Made by a program: the position numbers and the translations under genes. A stretch of DNA of 64,000 bases from Simmondsia chinensis (lineage: Eukaryota > Streptophyta > Magnoliopsida > Caryophyllales > Simmondsiaceae), in assembly GCA_018398585.1 (NCBI GenBank), contig JAGTTD010000006.1:3918501-3982500 (forward strand), written 5' to 3'. The notes beneath the pieces are model-generated. The model was not told the origin of the DNA. It did no database searches and saw nothing but the letters and a program-made list of their open reading frames with translations. Positions 31,822 to 43,135 of this stretch are shown one piece after another (positions within the stretch are counted from its first letter, which is position 1; each line of letters starts with the position of its first letter).

Positions 31822-32724
31822 GTGTCTCTCCTCTCGCCTCCATCTAGCGGCTTCTTCTATCCCCTCTCTAATTACTCAACCCCTGCCTATCCCTGGTCCT
31901 CTTCTTTGCCACAGCCCACTTTTCTCATGGTCGCTCTCCCCACCTCCATTACGAGCCTTGTCACAATTAAACTTGAACACCCTACTGACTACACTGCTTG
32001 GAGGGACCAGGTCTCCATGTTACTGCGCGCCCATCATCTTATGGGCTTTGTTGATGGCTCTTTTCCTTGTCCTCCTCCTCAAATACAAACTCCAACTGGT
32101 ATGTTCATTACTAATCCTGACCATCAAACCTGGTCTTGTGTTGACCAAAGTATTAGGGCTTGCTTATCTGCGTCTCTTGCCCGTCCAGTTCTCAATGATG
32201 TCATCTTTCAACCCACTTCTAAAGCTGTGTGGGATGCCCAAGCCAAAAGACTTAGGGACCACTCTCTCGCCAAAGAATTTGACTTACGCTCTCAACTTGT
32301 CACTCTACGCAAAGATAATAAGACAATGACTGCTTACCTAACTGAACTTAAGACCATTGCTAATGACCTAGCAGCCATTGACTCCCCGGTCTCTAATCGG
32401 GAATCGATGCACTATGCTCTCTTTAGACTTCCCCCGGAAGACACAACCTTCAACACTTTTACTCGTCAGTCTTCCCGTGATCTTCCATTTGAACAACTCA
32501 AGACAGCTCTTTTAGATGAAGAAGCAGCTTTGATTCCGATCCATGCTCGGTCCAATGCCGAGCACGGTCACGCCCCTAATTCCTCGGGTCACAACCGGGG
32601 TCGTGGAGGGCGTGGGCGAAAGGGTCGTGGAGGCGCAATTCCGACCGTCAAGGAGGTCAAGGAGGAACATGCGGTCAACCAAATCCTGGCTCGGGTCAAC
32701 AGGCACTTGGTGAACCTCACCTAG
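31822..32724 (+). pseudogene. Copia gag (frameshifted before the zinc knuckle)
   Basis: The Gag polyprotein segment packages element RNA. ITSLVTIKLEHPTDYTAWRD is the start of the UBN2/retrotran_gag region (about residues 40-65), followed by WSCVDQSIRACLSASLARPV, AVWDAQAKRLRDHSLAKEFD and MTAYLTELKTIANDLAAID. A Gly/Arg-rich tail (NRGRGGRGRKGRGG) follows. One base of frameshift near 32630 sends this frame to a stop at 32724; the original frame continues to the CCHC knuckle CQICYQAGHAASLC at about 32795-32840 and into protease. The initiator is uncertain, since the frame is open upstream of 31822. Confidence 0.8.
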
Positions 32725-34166
32725 CGCCACAATCGTGGGTTCGTCCGGCTCCGCGTCCGCCTCAAGAAGGTATACTTGGTCCCGGGCCCCTTGTCTGTCA
32801 GATTTGTTATCAAGCAGGTCATGCCGCTTCCCTATGCCCGCATCGATATGTCAACACATATCTTTCCCACTCTCCTTCTGCCATGTCGGTTACGGACTCT
32901 ATTGATCCTACGTGGTACCCTGACTCAGGAGCTTCTAACCATATGATATCAAACCCAGGTATTTTGAACAATATTTCTCTTTACTCTGGTTTTCAGTCTA
33001 TTCAAGTTGGAAATGGTTCCCGATTACCTGTTATTCATGTTGGTACTTCTAAACTGTGTGCTCCCTCTCGCGAACTTAACCTCTCTAAATTCTTTTTGGT
33101 CCCTGGACTTACTCACAATCTCCTCTCTATTAAACAATTGTGTTGCGAGAATAACTGTAGTGTTGTATTTGACTCGTCCTCTTTTTGTGTCAAGGACAAG
33201 TCTACAGGGATGTCCCTACTTAGGGTACTCAGTAATGGACCGCTCTATGGCTTCTCTCCGCACCTCACCGGACTCGTTGCTCAGATCGATTCTACAGATT
33301 TGTGGCAGAAGTGCCTAGGACACTTAGGTCATACTGTCTTTGATGTTTTGCATAGTCGCTCTTTGCTTTTTTTTAGTTCTAGTTCTAGTTCTATCAGACA
33401 TTGTCAGGCTTGTTGTTTAGAAAATTCGCGTCATTTACCGTTTACTCGCGTTTTGCATACTACTACTGCACCTTTACAATTAATACATTCTGATGTTTGG
33501 CAATCATCGGTTCGATCTAATTCTGCTTTTCGCTACTATGTGCTTTTCATTGATGGTTATTTGCGTTTTACATGGCTTTATCCGATGCAACGAAAAGATG
33601 AGGTGTACTTCATTTTTTTTGATTTAAAGGTTTTTGTTGAAAAGCAATTTACTACTGCTATCAAGTGTTTTCAAAATGATGGGGGTCGTGAGTTTGATAA
33701 CAAATCTATGGCTGCCCTCTGTCGACAACATGGGATACACTTTCGTCTTTCTTGTCCTGATACTCCACAACAAAACAAAGTTGCGGAACGTAAGCATCAA
33801 CATTTAAGTGAAATGGAACGGACCCTTCTTTTTCTAGCGCAACTCCCATATGAAGTTTGGACTGAGGCTGTGTGTACTACATGTTTTATCATTAACCGAT
33901 TGCCTACTCCACTTTTGCATAACATGTCTCCTTTTGATCGCCTCTTCCAACAAGCACCGGATTATAATATTTTTCGGGTCTTTGGGTGTGTATGCTATCC
34001 TAACATCACATCTCGTACTGCTCATAAATTAGCCCCGCGCTCCATCCCATGTGTGTTTCTTGGATATGCTGCGTGTTATAAGGGCTATAGTTGTCTCAAC
34101 CCTGCTACGGGTCATGTTCATGTTAGTCGTCATGTTCACTTCGTTGAACAAGTCTTTCCATTTTAG
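32725..34166 (+). pseudogene. Copia protease and integrase part of pol
   Basis: The frame is open from the zinc knuckle to a stop at 34166. Protease: PTWYPDSGASNHMISN (active D-S-G). Gag-pre-integrase: LWQKCLGHLGHTVFDVLHSR with CQACCLENSRHLPF (His/Cys zinc pair). Integrase core: LIHSDVWQSSVRSNSAFRYY (first Asp), CFQNDGGREFDNK (second Asp) and QQNKVAERKHQHL (Glu), so the D,D,E triad is intact although N-G is changed to N-K. The C-terminal FLGYAACYKGYSCLNPATG block follows. The frame ends where pol should continue, so it is cut from reverse transcriptase by a stop. Confidence 0.88.
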
Positions 34167-34511
34167 GACCTAATCTCTAGATGCACTGTGCCGCCTAATA
34201 GCTCACTTGTGGACATCCCCCTTCTCCTCCCCCTTGCGGCTGGAGTATCTTCCTCTGTCTCATTCGATACTTGTGTGGCCCGATCGTCGGATGTCACTCT
34301 TGTTAGGTCCTTCTGGTCACCTATTGTGGACCCACCCAGTGTCCCTATCACCGAGCCTTCCTCTCTGTCACACACTCACACTTCCTCCATTCCGGCTACC
34401 GTGTCTCCGGTGCCTTCCGCTTCGCCAACTGTTGAGCCCCTTGGAGGCTCCCCAGTTTGGCCGAGCGCACAAGGTCCTAGTGACCCGAGCCCCTTGGTCC
34501 AGAGTCCAGTG

Positions 34512-34542
<31 letters not shown>

Positions 34543-36168
34543 ACGCATGGAGGCCATCCTATGCGCACCCATCTTAAAAACGACATTCGCAAGTCCAAGC
34601 ACATCCTTTCCCTCAATTCGATTGTAGTAGTCCAGGAACCCACGTGTTTCTCTTAAGCTTCTAAGAATCCTTAGTGGCAAGAGGCTATGGCTGAGGAGTT
34701 TAATGAACTTATCCTTAACCAGACATGGGACCTTGTCCCCCCTTCCCCCTCTCAAAATGTTGATGGGAGCACCTGGAAGTACAAAGTCAAGTATAAACCA
34801 GATGGTTCTATTGACCGCTTCAAGGCTCGCCTTGTTGCATAAGGCTTTCATCAGCGTGAAGGTAATGATTATTTTGAAACATTAGCTTGGTTGTCAAACC
34901 AACTACCATCTGGTTTATTCTTGCTCTTGCTATCACCAACTCTTGGTCCATTCGCCAACTTGATGTCAAAAATGCTTTTGTACACGATTTTCTCAAGGAA
35001 GAGGTATACACACGTTAACCTCCTGGTTTTGTACATCCGAAATTTCCAACGCATATATGCCGCCTGAGAAAGGCTTTGTATGGCCTGAAACAGGCACCTC
35101 GGGCTTGGTTTCATAAGTTGAGTTCGTTCCTCTATAGTCTCTGGTTTTATAGTAGTAAGGCAGATCCCTCCCTTTTCATTCACCGTTCCCCTTCCAGAAT
35201 TGTATATCTTTTACTATATGTTGATGACATCATACTGACTGGCTCCAACCCCGATCTCCTTACCAAACTCATCACCTTTTTGTCTACCCAGTTTGCCATG
35301 AAGGACCTCGGTCCACTTCACTGCTTCCTTCGTATTGAAGCTCATCGCTCCCGACATGGCCTATTCCTTTCTCAACATAAATACACCATAGAACTTCAAA
35401 GCAAACATGACATACTTGAAGCCAAACCTGTTCAGACTCCTATTCCTGCTCGGGTTTAACCTTCTGCGGTGGACGGTGCTCTGCTGGATGATCCCACCGT
35501 GTTTCGTCGTGCTGTTGGTGAGCTCCAGTACCTTACTATGACCCGGCCAGACATATGTTATGTGGTCAACCGTGTGTCCCAATTCATGCCTGCTCCAACA
35601 ACTTTCCATTGGCAAATGGTGAAACGCATTCTACGATACCTCAAGCTCACTCCTGATCATGGCCTCACCATCACTCCTGGTCCTTGTACCTCAGTCTTTG
35701 CCTATGCTGATGCTGACTGGGAGGTGTCCTGACACTCGTCGGTCTACCACAGGGTTTGCCTTATTTCTTGGACAGAACCTCATCTCCTAGCGAGCCAAAA
35801 AGCAACCAAAGGTTGCTAAGTCTACCACTAAATGGGAGTATCGAGCTGTGGCTAAGCTCGTGGCTGAGTGTGACTGGATTTGCTATCTTATGCGTGACCT
35901 TGGCTTGCGCCATTCTGGTCCCATTCTTGTCTACTATGACAATGTGTCTGCTACATATCTAGCTGCTATTCCCATCTCCAATTATCGCAGTAAATATGTT
36001 GATATTGACTTTCACTACGTTTGAGAGAAGATGGTCAAGGGTTATATCCAGGTTCGATACACACCTACGACCCAACAGGCTGCTGATATCTTCACGAAAG
36101 GGTTGGCTACTGATCGCTTCCATTACCACAAAGTCAATCTGCACGTTGGTCCCTCCCGTTCAGATTGA
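34167..36168 (+). pseudogene. Copia reverse transcriptase and RNase H, several breaks
   Basis: A Pro/Ser-rich linker (34188-34510) contains a C29 run (34514-34542). Reverse transcriptase pieces: AEEFNELILNQTWDLVP, STWKYKVKYKPDGSIDRFKA, then a stop in place of the residue after LVA (34841), IRQLDVKNAFVHDFLKEEVY, LRKALYGLKQAPRAWFHKLS and LLLYVDDIILTGSNPDLLTK, with the YVDD catalytic motif intact (about 35215). RNase H: FAYADADWEVS, a one-base frameshift near 35728, then TTKWEYRAVAKLVAECDWIC, DIDFHYV, stop, and ADIFTKGLATDRFHYH. At least four stops and two frameshifts are visible. Confidence 0.85.
34514..34542 (+). repeat. Poly-C homopolymer (29) in the Copia pol linker
   Basis: An uninterrupted C run encoding a Pro stretch in the linker between integrase and reverse transcriptase. 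Confidence 0.9.
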
Positions 36169-36327
36169 GGGGGTGTATTAAGATATTATTACCATATGTA
36201 TATATGTATATCTATGATTTCCATTATTAGCCTAAGGGCTCTATTGTAATTTGCTCTTACCCTACTATTATATATACACATCTCAGCAACTCCATTGGGT
36301 ATGCTTCCTAAATCTCTCTCTCTCACA

Positions 36328-36829
36328 TTAGAAACTCCTAAGGCACGAAGTCGTAAGACATATATAATTAAACACCGAAACATAAACTAACACTTCAAAA
36401 TGAAAAACAAGCCAAGCCCATTCCTCACCTCTTAACAAGATCGAACACCTAGTAGACCAAACACTCCAAAACTCCCGTCAATACTTAGAGGACCACACCC
36501 TATCCGTACTTGCCATGACTACTCCTGACGATACATAGCTCGTGTTACAGAAAAATAAGTTAATCACGTGTTAGACATGTGGTTAAATAGTATTTTAGTA
36601 GGTAACTTTATATTAATGATAATATATGTAAGTTTTTCTTTTATTACGCAATTAACATACTATTACTTAGTTATCCCCTCTCCAATTTCTATAAATAGAG
36701 GCATTAGGCTTATAATAAACCTTATAATTTGGAATGTTAATGAAATTCTCCCCCCTCCCCCCCCCCCCCCCCCCCACCAAAAAAAAATAAAATAAAAAAA
36801 TTCTTCTAGTCTCTCCCCCAATTTTTACT
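36328..36829. other. Spacer with poly-C tract, no gene seen
   Basis: Unremarkable AT-rich sequence, except C6-T-C19 at 36750-36775 followed by an A-rich stretch. Confidence 0.5.
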
Positions 36830-37540
36830 ATCCAATTTTAGTTAAGCTTCGAAGAGGGCAATTTAGCCACTCCTCCTGGTTTTAACTGCATCAGCTTGCA
36901 CCCACCCCAAATAACCCACCATAGAGCAACACTAATGTCAAGATTAGTCGGGGAGCTAAGCATAGCCTGACTTCTTCTTACGAAGCTTCTTCTTCTTCTG
37001 GGTAATCCCACCATGGTCTTCAGCTTCAAAAGAGCCAAAAAGTCGATGCATGTTAAACTCAAGACCATTATAGTTAAGGCCCAATCTTTTCCCCATGTAT
37101 CATGCCCTACGGGCCCGTTTAAGGGTAGAGGAAGACTCAATAGAGAACAAACCAGCACAAGGTGTAGGACCAATTACACTAGAGGTAAAGAAGGGATTTG
37201 AGGTCCTCAAAATCAGCAATATAGTCCACCCTCAGATTAGAACAGTTGCAGTTAAGGTCCATAAAGCAGTTAATATACTCTTGGCCTACATAAGCTGGAA
37301 ATTCATTAATAATATCAGCCGCATGCACAACGTCTCCACCCAACACCTCAACCATAACCATCTTATCAATGCCATTATTGGCCCCCATCTCTGCACAAGA
37401 TTTAGATCAACATCCTTAGCCACTTCGAGGGCATCGGTAGAATCGGTATTATGAGGGCTTTGAGGGAAACTGCGGAAGCAAGTGAGCCATCCATAGCAAG
37501 GGCGCACCCACGACATCGCCTGTAAAAATAATGTTCAATA
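36830..37540 (-). pseudogene. LINE ORF1 C-terminal fragment
   Basis: On the - strand: NEFPAYVGQEYINCFMDLNC, IGPTPCAGLFSIESSSTLKR, then KRLGLNYNGLEFNMHRLFGS and KKKKLRKKKSG. The W-G/GKRLG-x-N-Y/F-N/D-G-L/F box followed by a Lys-rich end is what the full-length L1 at 57476-63252 has at the end of its ORF1 (SIGESIGYKFNGLEEDL...KKKKKK). Frames shift several times. The piece is bounded near 37545 by a C25 run. Confidence 0.6.
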
Positions 37541-37546
37541 ATTATT

Positions 37547-37554
37547 CCCCCCCC

Positions 37555-37571
<17 letters not shown>
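37547..37571 (+). repeat. Poly-C run (25) followed by (CA)n and (TA)n
   Basis: C25 then ACACACACACACACAC and TATATATATA (to 37600), a compound microsatellite at the edge of a MITE. Confidence 0.9.
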
Positions 37572-37585
<14 letters not shown>

Positions 37586-37596
37586 ACATATATATA

Positions 37597-37900
37597 TATA
37601 GCGTTTTTATGAGAGGGTGAGAGCGTAATGGGGGCGAATCTTGACTCTCTATTGTAATGGACGGCCAAAATTTGTTAGACATTAAAAAAATAAAACTAAT
37701 TTAGAGTTAAGATTTGTTGAATATTGAAAAGAAAATAATTTCCTTCTCTTACTCTTTCTTTCTTTCTGCTCAATAAAGAAGTATGGGCCATAAATTTTTG
37801 TTAATTTTTAATAAATCTTGACCATTTATTAATGGAGGGTTAGAATTCGCTCTTCTCACACTGATTCCCTCTCATATATATATATATATATATGCCATAC
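37597..37900. mobile_element. MITE flanked by TA repeats (copy 1)
   Basis: GCGTTTTTATGAGAGGGTGA opens the element; ATTGTAATGGACGGCCAAAA and TTAATGGAGGGTTAGAATTC are inverted arms. Its closing arm ends GATTCCCTCTCA just before (AT)n. Copies 2 and 3 share the order. No coding frame. Confidence 0.75.
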
Positions 37901-38039
37901 CAAATAATAAGCATTCGTACAATGGTACTTAATACGCTTTTAAACCACTAATACTTTTTTTTCCCTTTAGATTCTGCTTCCTTAATTATAAAAAAAGACC
38001 CTGCTTCCCTTTTTTCTACAGTATCTTTCTTCACAATTT

Positions 38040-38052
38040 TTTTAAAAAATAG

Positions 38053-38105
<53 letters not shown>
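38040..38105. repeat. (TA)n microsatellite
   Basis: About 25 AT units between MITE copies 1 and 2; a second (TA)n at 38410-38440 closes copy 2. Confidence 0.9.
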
Positions 38106-38106
<1 letters not shown>

Positions 38107-38404
38107 GTGTGTGTGGGGTGAAATTATTATGAGATGGTAAGAGCGTGAGAGAGGCAAATTCTAGCCCTTCTTTGTAATGGACAACCAAGATTTATTGGAC
38201 ATTAAAAAAATAATTTATGGTCAAGATTTATTGAGTATTGAAAAAAAAAATAATTTCTTTTTCTTACCCCTTCTTTCTTTCTGCCCTATGAAGGAGTATG
38301 GGCCGTAAATTATTATTCTTAATGTCCAACAAATCTTGACCGTCCATTACAATAGAGGGTCAGGATTCACCCCTCTTATATTCTCACCCTCTAATAAAAA
38401 CATC

Positions 38405-38409
<5 letters not shown>
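38106..38409. mobile_element. MITE flanked by TA repeats (copy 2)
   Basis: Arms TTGTAATGGACAACCAAGAT and, inverted, TTGTAATGGACGGTCAAGAT; ends GATGGTAAGAGCG and CTCACCCTCTAATAAAAACA. It lies between two (TA)n tracts. Confidence 0.75.
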
Positions 38410-38440
<31 letters not shown>

Positions 38441-38441
<1 letters not shown>

Positions 38442-39620
38442 GGTGAGGGTTTAATATGCAATATATTTCCTTATTAACTTTAAGATTAATCAATTATATA
38501 ATATATTTAATTATTAAGTTTCGTTTTTAGATTTTTTTTACAAATATAAATTAAAAGAAACTAAATATTTAGATCTCTCAGCAATTGTTATATATAAATA
38601 TACTAACATGACGTAAGTGATGGAACTCCTTCTTCATACTGATGTCTTAGGATTCTTTTGAAATAAGAGCAAAACTAAGATCATCCGGGCATTATCTTTC
38701 TAAAAAAATAAATATTTATTATTATCAGATTAAAAATTATTATGTCAAAATAATAACATGGTTTATAAATAATTATAGGTAGAAAATTTTCTTAAAGATT
38801 ATTATCTTATTTTAATAATAATAATAATTTTATTTCGATAATAATATTATGAAAAAAATAAAAATAAATAAAGGGTGGAACTCTAGGGTTGACCGGGCGG
38901 CAAATATGAGACGCTGTGCCTCGATGACCTACAAAACCCTTTCCACCGATCCCCCAAGCCCCATCGTAATACATTAATTTATTTTGTTTATTTTTACTTT
39001 TATTGCACAAAATTCCATACTTTTACCCCCTATGAGATAAGGCAAAAAGCACTTATTTACACGTCGGATAAAATTTGACATAATATGATAATATAACCTA
39101 AATATAATATAAAAATAGCGAGTTTTGGCCAGAATTTTTGAAGTACATTGAATTGGGGTTTCTCCATTTTGCCCATTTAGGTATTTGTGTTAGATTTAGG
39201 TTTGAACCATTTAATTCATTTTTTAGACACTTGACTCATTTATACAGTTATGTTACGTATTTAGGTGGTATAGTGCTGTTATTATATGTGAATTTTTGGT
39301 AATCTATTCCATATAAGATAATTTAAACTATATTAATTAATGTTAATTTGATAGTTTATTTAATAATGTTAGTAAACGAGTTGGGTTGGGATTGACTCCA
39401 TTTCTAAGACCCCTTACATAAAACGAACATGATATACAATATGATACATTTATCAGCCTTATTTTATATATTAGTTGGTAATATTTATAAATTTGTTTAA
39501 ATTAATTATCCATATTTTTCTATAAAATAATTTTTAATATTTGTAATCGTGTTTAAATTGTTTGTCTTATGCTCATAAGTCTAAGTAGTTCTTATTTTAA
39601 TTTTTACTCATCAATAGCCA
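38441..39620. other. AT-rich spacer, no gene seen
   Basis: No recognisable element apart from a GC-richer stretch at about 38870-38970 (GGTTGACCGGGCGGCAAATA, CCACCGATCCCCCAAGCCCC) of unknown origin. Confidence 0.45.
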
Positions 39621-39624
39621 TCAT

Positions 39625-40445
39625 ATTTTTTCAATAAATAGAGAGCAAAGCTCGATATAAAAAACGGCGTCCCTACAATCGGGGACCCGGAAGTAAAAGC
39701 AAGACAAGAACAAAGAGTGAGAAACAAAACCAACAACCAAAGGCCCACCCGCCAGTACAATGAAGCAATAGAACACGGTAATCTAAATTCATACTACACT
39801 CCTAAACATGCCAAGAAGACCCAGGTCTGCAGCAACAGGAAGTGGAATCTGCAGGACACAAACCCGAAAGCAAGGAATCAAACTGGGCAGGACCAGCTCT
39901 TGAAGCACTCCACATTGCATGCTACCTCTGTGGGAGAATAGGAGAACGAGGGGCACCACGGTTTGGCTTAAAATCTAACTCTGAGTTTACTTGACCATAT
40001 AACGTCCCTCATGTTCCAATGTCCATTCTCGAAAACGATCTTGTTCCTTGTGCACCATATTTCTAGATAATGACGAAAAACAGAGTCAACCATGCCGTCC
40101 TATGGAAGTGATTTCCTATTCCACTCGATATCGAATGAAGAAAGTGATCTTTGATTGAGTGTGGGGAAGCCCATCGTAAGCCCCACCAATCCTTACATGC
40201 GCACCAGACTTTCCAAGACTCTTCACACCCGAGGAAAAGGTGATCAACATTCTCGGGGGCCTTTGCCACATAAGGGACATAACTTCTCTTGATCCCCAAT
40301 TCTACCAATATTCCATAGTCTTTCCTTTGTGTTCGTTTTACCCAGTAGCACCATCCATACCACGAGTTCCACCTTAGGAGGGGCAATCCCCTTCCATGCT
40401 TCCTAGACCAAATGATCCACTGTAAACGTCGTTGGAGATGCACTT
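39625..40445 (-). mobile_element. 5'-truncated L1 LINE with zf-RVT region
   Basis: The inverted 3' end (TTTTTTCAATAAATAGAGAG, 39628) is followed on the - strand by a 126-codon frame: WNSWYGWCYWVKRTQRKDYG, then VPYVAKAPENVDHLFLGCEE and SWKVWCACKDWWGLRW. It parallels the L1 at 57.9-58.1 kb (CPLCGDCAESVDHLFFNCKE, SWKVWCSCLKWWTLSS) but its first finger Cys pair is changed. Five-prime truncation at about 40445 is typical of L1 copies. Confidence 0.75.
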
Positions 40446-40802
40446 TGCATTGAATCTACGAAGGATTTACCAAATATCGACCATCTGAATTTTTAATCCA
40501 GCACAGTTTATTTGTTGAGCCTCGATTCAGAGCGATACCTCGAAGCGATTCGTTGAGACGGTTTATGTTTGGTTCTTCTCTTAGAAAGAATCTGCATTGC
40601 ATCAATAGTCATCATATAGACAACGTATTTGTCATGAAATAAAATATAAAAAAAAGGTAAAAACTAACTTAAACAAACTTATAAATATTAGAAATCACTT
40701 TTTGTTGTTGATCAGCAATATTAGCAATCACTTTAAATAAAAAAATAAAATTAGTTTATAGACACTTTGAAATATTAGGGACCAATGGAATGAACCCAAA
40801 CC
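40446..40802. other. Spacer, no gene seen
   Basis: Includes scraps that may continue the LINE fragment (about 40446-40600); nothing else is recognised. Confidence 0.35.
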
Positions 40803-40813
40803 ATACTGTCGCA

Positions 40814-41083
40814 GGGGTAGGGTTCATTTACCAGGCATTAAGGTAGCGGATCTCATTAGAACTATGAAGTTAAGCGTGCTTAGGCGAGAGTAGTGCCAGG
40901 ATGGGTGACCTCCTGGGAAGTTCTCGTGTTGCCAACCTTATAAGGTTAGGAGTCCTTAGAAACAGTCTCTCCGCAACGTTACACCCTAAAGGGGTAAGGA
41001 TGCGTACATCCACCTCTCCTAGATCCCGCTTATATGGGAGCCTTTAAGGCATTGGGTATGTTGTTATTGTTGTTGTTTTTGTT
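40814..41083 (+). mobile_element. Full-length 5S rRNA-headed SINE with target duplication (copy E)
   Basis: 270 bp between exact 11-bp repeats ATACTGTCGCA (40803-40813 and 41084-41094). Bases 40814 to about 40937 follow plant 5S rRNA end to end: the promoter A-box region GAAGTTAAGCGTGCTTAGGC, intermediate element AGAGTAGTGCCAGGATGG and C box GATGGGTGACCTCCTGGGAA are nearly unchanged. The 3' half is the angiosperm SINE domain: GAAACAGTCTCTCCGCAACG, ACACCCTAAAGGGGTAAGGA, TGCGTACATCC, CCGCTTATATGGGAGCC, GGCATTGGGTATG and a (TTG)n tail. RNA polymerase III transcription from the internal 5S-type promoter is inferred, and a partner LINE would supply reverse transcriptase. Confidence 0.9.
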
Positions 41084-41094
41084 ATACTGTCGCA

Positions 41095-41880
41095 TGGGGG
41101 AAATCTAGAGGGAAGAAAATGGTACAGGGAATGTTTAGGCTACAATGGAGAAAGTTTCTGCAATAATATTCTAGTGCCACATATGGAGGAATCGTAAAGC
41201 GGGTGATAGGAGAGTTAATGTGGTGGCAAAATGACAGGTTTCTAATGTTTTCTCGACACAGAGGGGCTGGAGAACAATGAAGAGCAAGAAAAAAGAGCAA
41301 GCAAAGAGGGAATCTCAAGAATTTCTAAAGGACATGAAGTTCGAAAGTAGCAAGAAGAAGACAGTTGAGCCTTCTAGTAATAAAAGGAGGGGGAAGTTGG
41401 TGAAGGAGGGTAGAAATGGTAAGGCCGTTGATAATCTTCGTGCTACAACGCGAGCATGGGCTTTCGGTAAGAAGCTTGGAATGGCATTTGATGGAGGTGA
41501 ATTAATCGCTGTCAAGCAGATAGTAAGGATGAAATCAGGAGTTAAGAATTGTATCTCGTTTTATTCGTTTGGCACAACTGCTATGGTAGGCCAGCATTCC
41601 TGCGGATGATTGCCTACCATCCCTCCCTTGTTTTATTGCATTTGTTTTTGTTTTCTTCATGTTCCCAATCCTTTCCAGTGGTGGTGTAGTCTTATAGAAA
41701 CAATTGTTATCATTTGTAATTTCTTTTTTTCCTGGTTTTTTTTTTTCTCTAATTGTGATGGTGACTAATTCTGTATTTCTTTGCTGCGCCCTTTTATATT
41801 GGCCAACTCATGCCTCACTTTTATGGGTTTGTCTGTTTTTATACTGCAACACCTGTCACCAATTATAGTAAAAATTTAAG
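41095..41880 (+). mobile_element. LINE remnant: ORF1 end joined to 3' UTR
   Basis: A frame at 41277-41609 reads SKKKTVEPSSNKRRGKLVKE and RATTRAWAFGKKLGMAFDGG, matching the W-x-x-GKxLGxxFDGxE box at the C terminus of plant LINE ORF1. ORF2 is missing: the sequence passes straight into T-rich 3' UTR and ends CACCTGTCACCAATTATAGT, then AAAAA. So this copy lost about 4 kb internally. Confidence 0.6.
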
Positions 41881-42196
41881 ACCAATGAAATAAAAAAAAT
41901 AGAAAAAAAAACGAGAGAGATAGATTCAGCTTGTTGGAAATAGAAGATGTCGGTAGTTGATTCCATGCATGCATGCTTTGCCTTCAAATTCCTTCAATCA
42001 CTAACCATGGTTAATTATTTATAAATGAACACCGAATCTATAGTTATTGCTTCGATAGTCAAATAGATTTTTAGCAAGAAAACTTACAATATAAAAATAA
42101 ATATCTCTCAAGAAAAATATGAAAAGCACACACAAAGTGTGAAAAAGAAAAAATAACGAAAACACCACTAGGATAGACCAAGTATAAAATCGAAAA
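41881..42196. other. AT-rich spacer, no gene seen
   Basis: No recognised element. AGAAAAATATGAAAAGCACA and a CACAAAGTGTGAAAAAG segment resemble LINE tail debris. Confidence 0.3.
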
Positions 42197-42561
42197 TGAT
42201 AAATTATATATTAGTATTTGGTGAATAACAATTTTTTAAGTCAATAAATTTTGTGAAATAATTTTTTATTTCAAAAGTTACATTATATATTTAATAAAAT
42301 AATACAAATAATTGCGTAAAAAAATGTAAAGTTGTCGTTTGTTGATAAATCCACAATTCCCCTGTTGTTCCTCTCATTTTACACACGAACCTTAATATTG
42401 CAATTCTGCTAGTAACAAGGCTTGGATGAGAAACTTATTTTACACCCACGCTGCTGTTTGGACTAATTTGTTAAAATATATGAAAATTTTGAACTAAAAT
42501 ATTATTTTACAAATAAAAGACTAATACATCAAATATAGGGTGCTAATACGTAATTTACCAA
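42197..42561. mobile_element. MITE, second copy of the AGGGTAAATTA family
   Basis: GATAAATTATATATTAGTAT at the left and, inverted, GGTAAATTACGTATTAGCAC at the right, with internal TTTGTGAAATAATTTTTTAT and its inverted partner. It is related to 5055-5519. Confidence 0.55.
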
Positions 42562-42744
42562 AAAAAAAAAAAAAAAAAAACCTCATTAAATACTATTTGA
42601 TACCTTCACGAGACTTGATTAAACAATCAATACAGGTTGTATACACATGTGTCTGATTTTCTCTGTCTTTCTTATGCATCAATTAACATTAAATACTTAG
42701 ATTTTTCTAACTTACCTATCTTAAAATTTGAGTATACATATAGG

Positions 42745-43135
42745 GTAGCATTCTTATAAGAATGTAAGAGGGGCGAATTCTAACCATCCATTGTAATGGA
42801 CAGTCAAGATTTGTTAAATATTAAAAAAAAAATTTACGGCTTATACCCCTTTACGGGGCACAAAGAAAAAAGGGGTAAAGGAAGGACATTATTATTATTT
42901 TTTTAATATTGAACAAATTTTGGCTGTAAAAAAAAAAAATAATTTACAGTTAAGATTTATTGTGTATTGAAAAAAACAACTTTCTTCCCTTATCCCTCCT
43001 TTTGTTTTGCCCCATAAAATGGTATGAGTCGTAAATTGTTATTTTTTTTAGTGTCCAACACATCTTGACCGTCCATTACATTGGAGGGCCAGGATTGACT
43101 CCTCTCACGCTCTCACCCTTTCATAAAAACGCCAC
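42745..43135. mobile_element. MITE flanked by TA repeats (copy 3)
   Basis: ATTGTAATGGACAGTCAAGA and, inverted, ATGTAATGGACGGTCAAGAT arms; the right end CTCTCACCCTTTCATAAAAA is followed by CGCCACTATATATATAT. It is longer than copies 1 and 2 because of an internal duplicated stretch (TTACGGCTTATACCCCTTTA, then another TTGAACAAATTTTGGCTG). Confidence 0.7.

Larger units (their letters stand above)
31380..36327 (+). mobile_element. Full-structure Copia LTR retrotransposon, coding region broken
   Basis: LTRs of 154 bp at 31380-31533 and 36174-36327 are nearly identical. The primer-binding site TGGTATCAGAGC (31534-31545) abuts the 5' LTR and a polypurine tract (GATTGAGGGGG) abuts the 3' LTR. Order is gag, protease, integrase, reverse transcriptase, RNase H, the Copia order. 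Flanks caaaa and ttaga do not match, so no target duplication is seen; the outer TG of the 5' LTR is also changed to CC. Several frameshifts and stops plus a poly-C tract make it non-autonomous now. Confidence 0.93.

Noticed and set aside
34188..34851. Proline- or glycine-rich protein genes around the poly-C run
   Set aside because: These frames arise from reading the C29 homopolymer within the Copia pol linker on either strand.
40814..40937. Functional 5S rRNA gene
   Set aside because: The match is fused to a SINE 3' domain inside one target duplication, has several substitutions, and stands alone rather than in a tandem 5S array.
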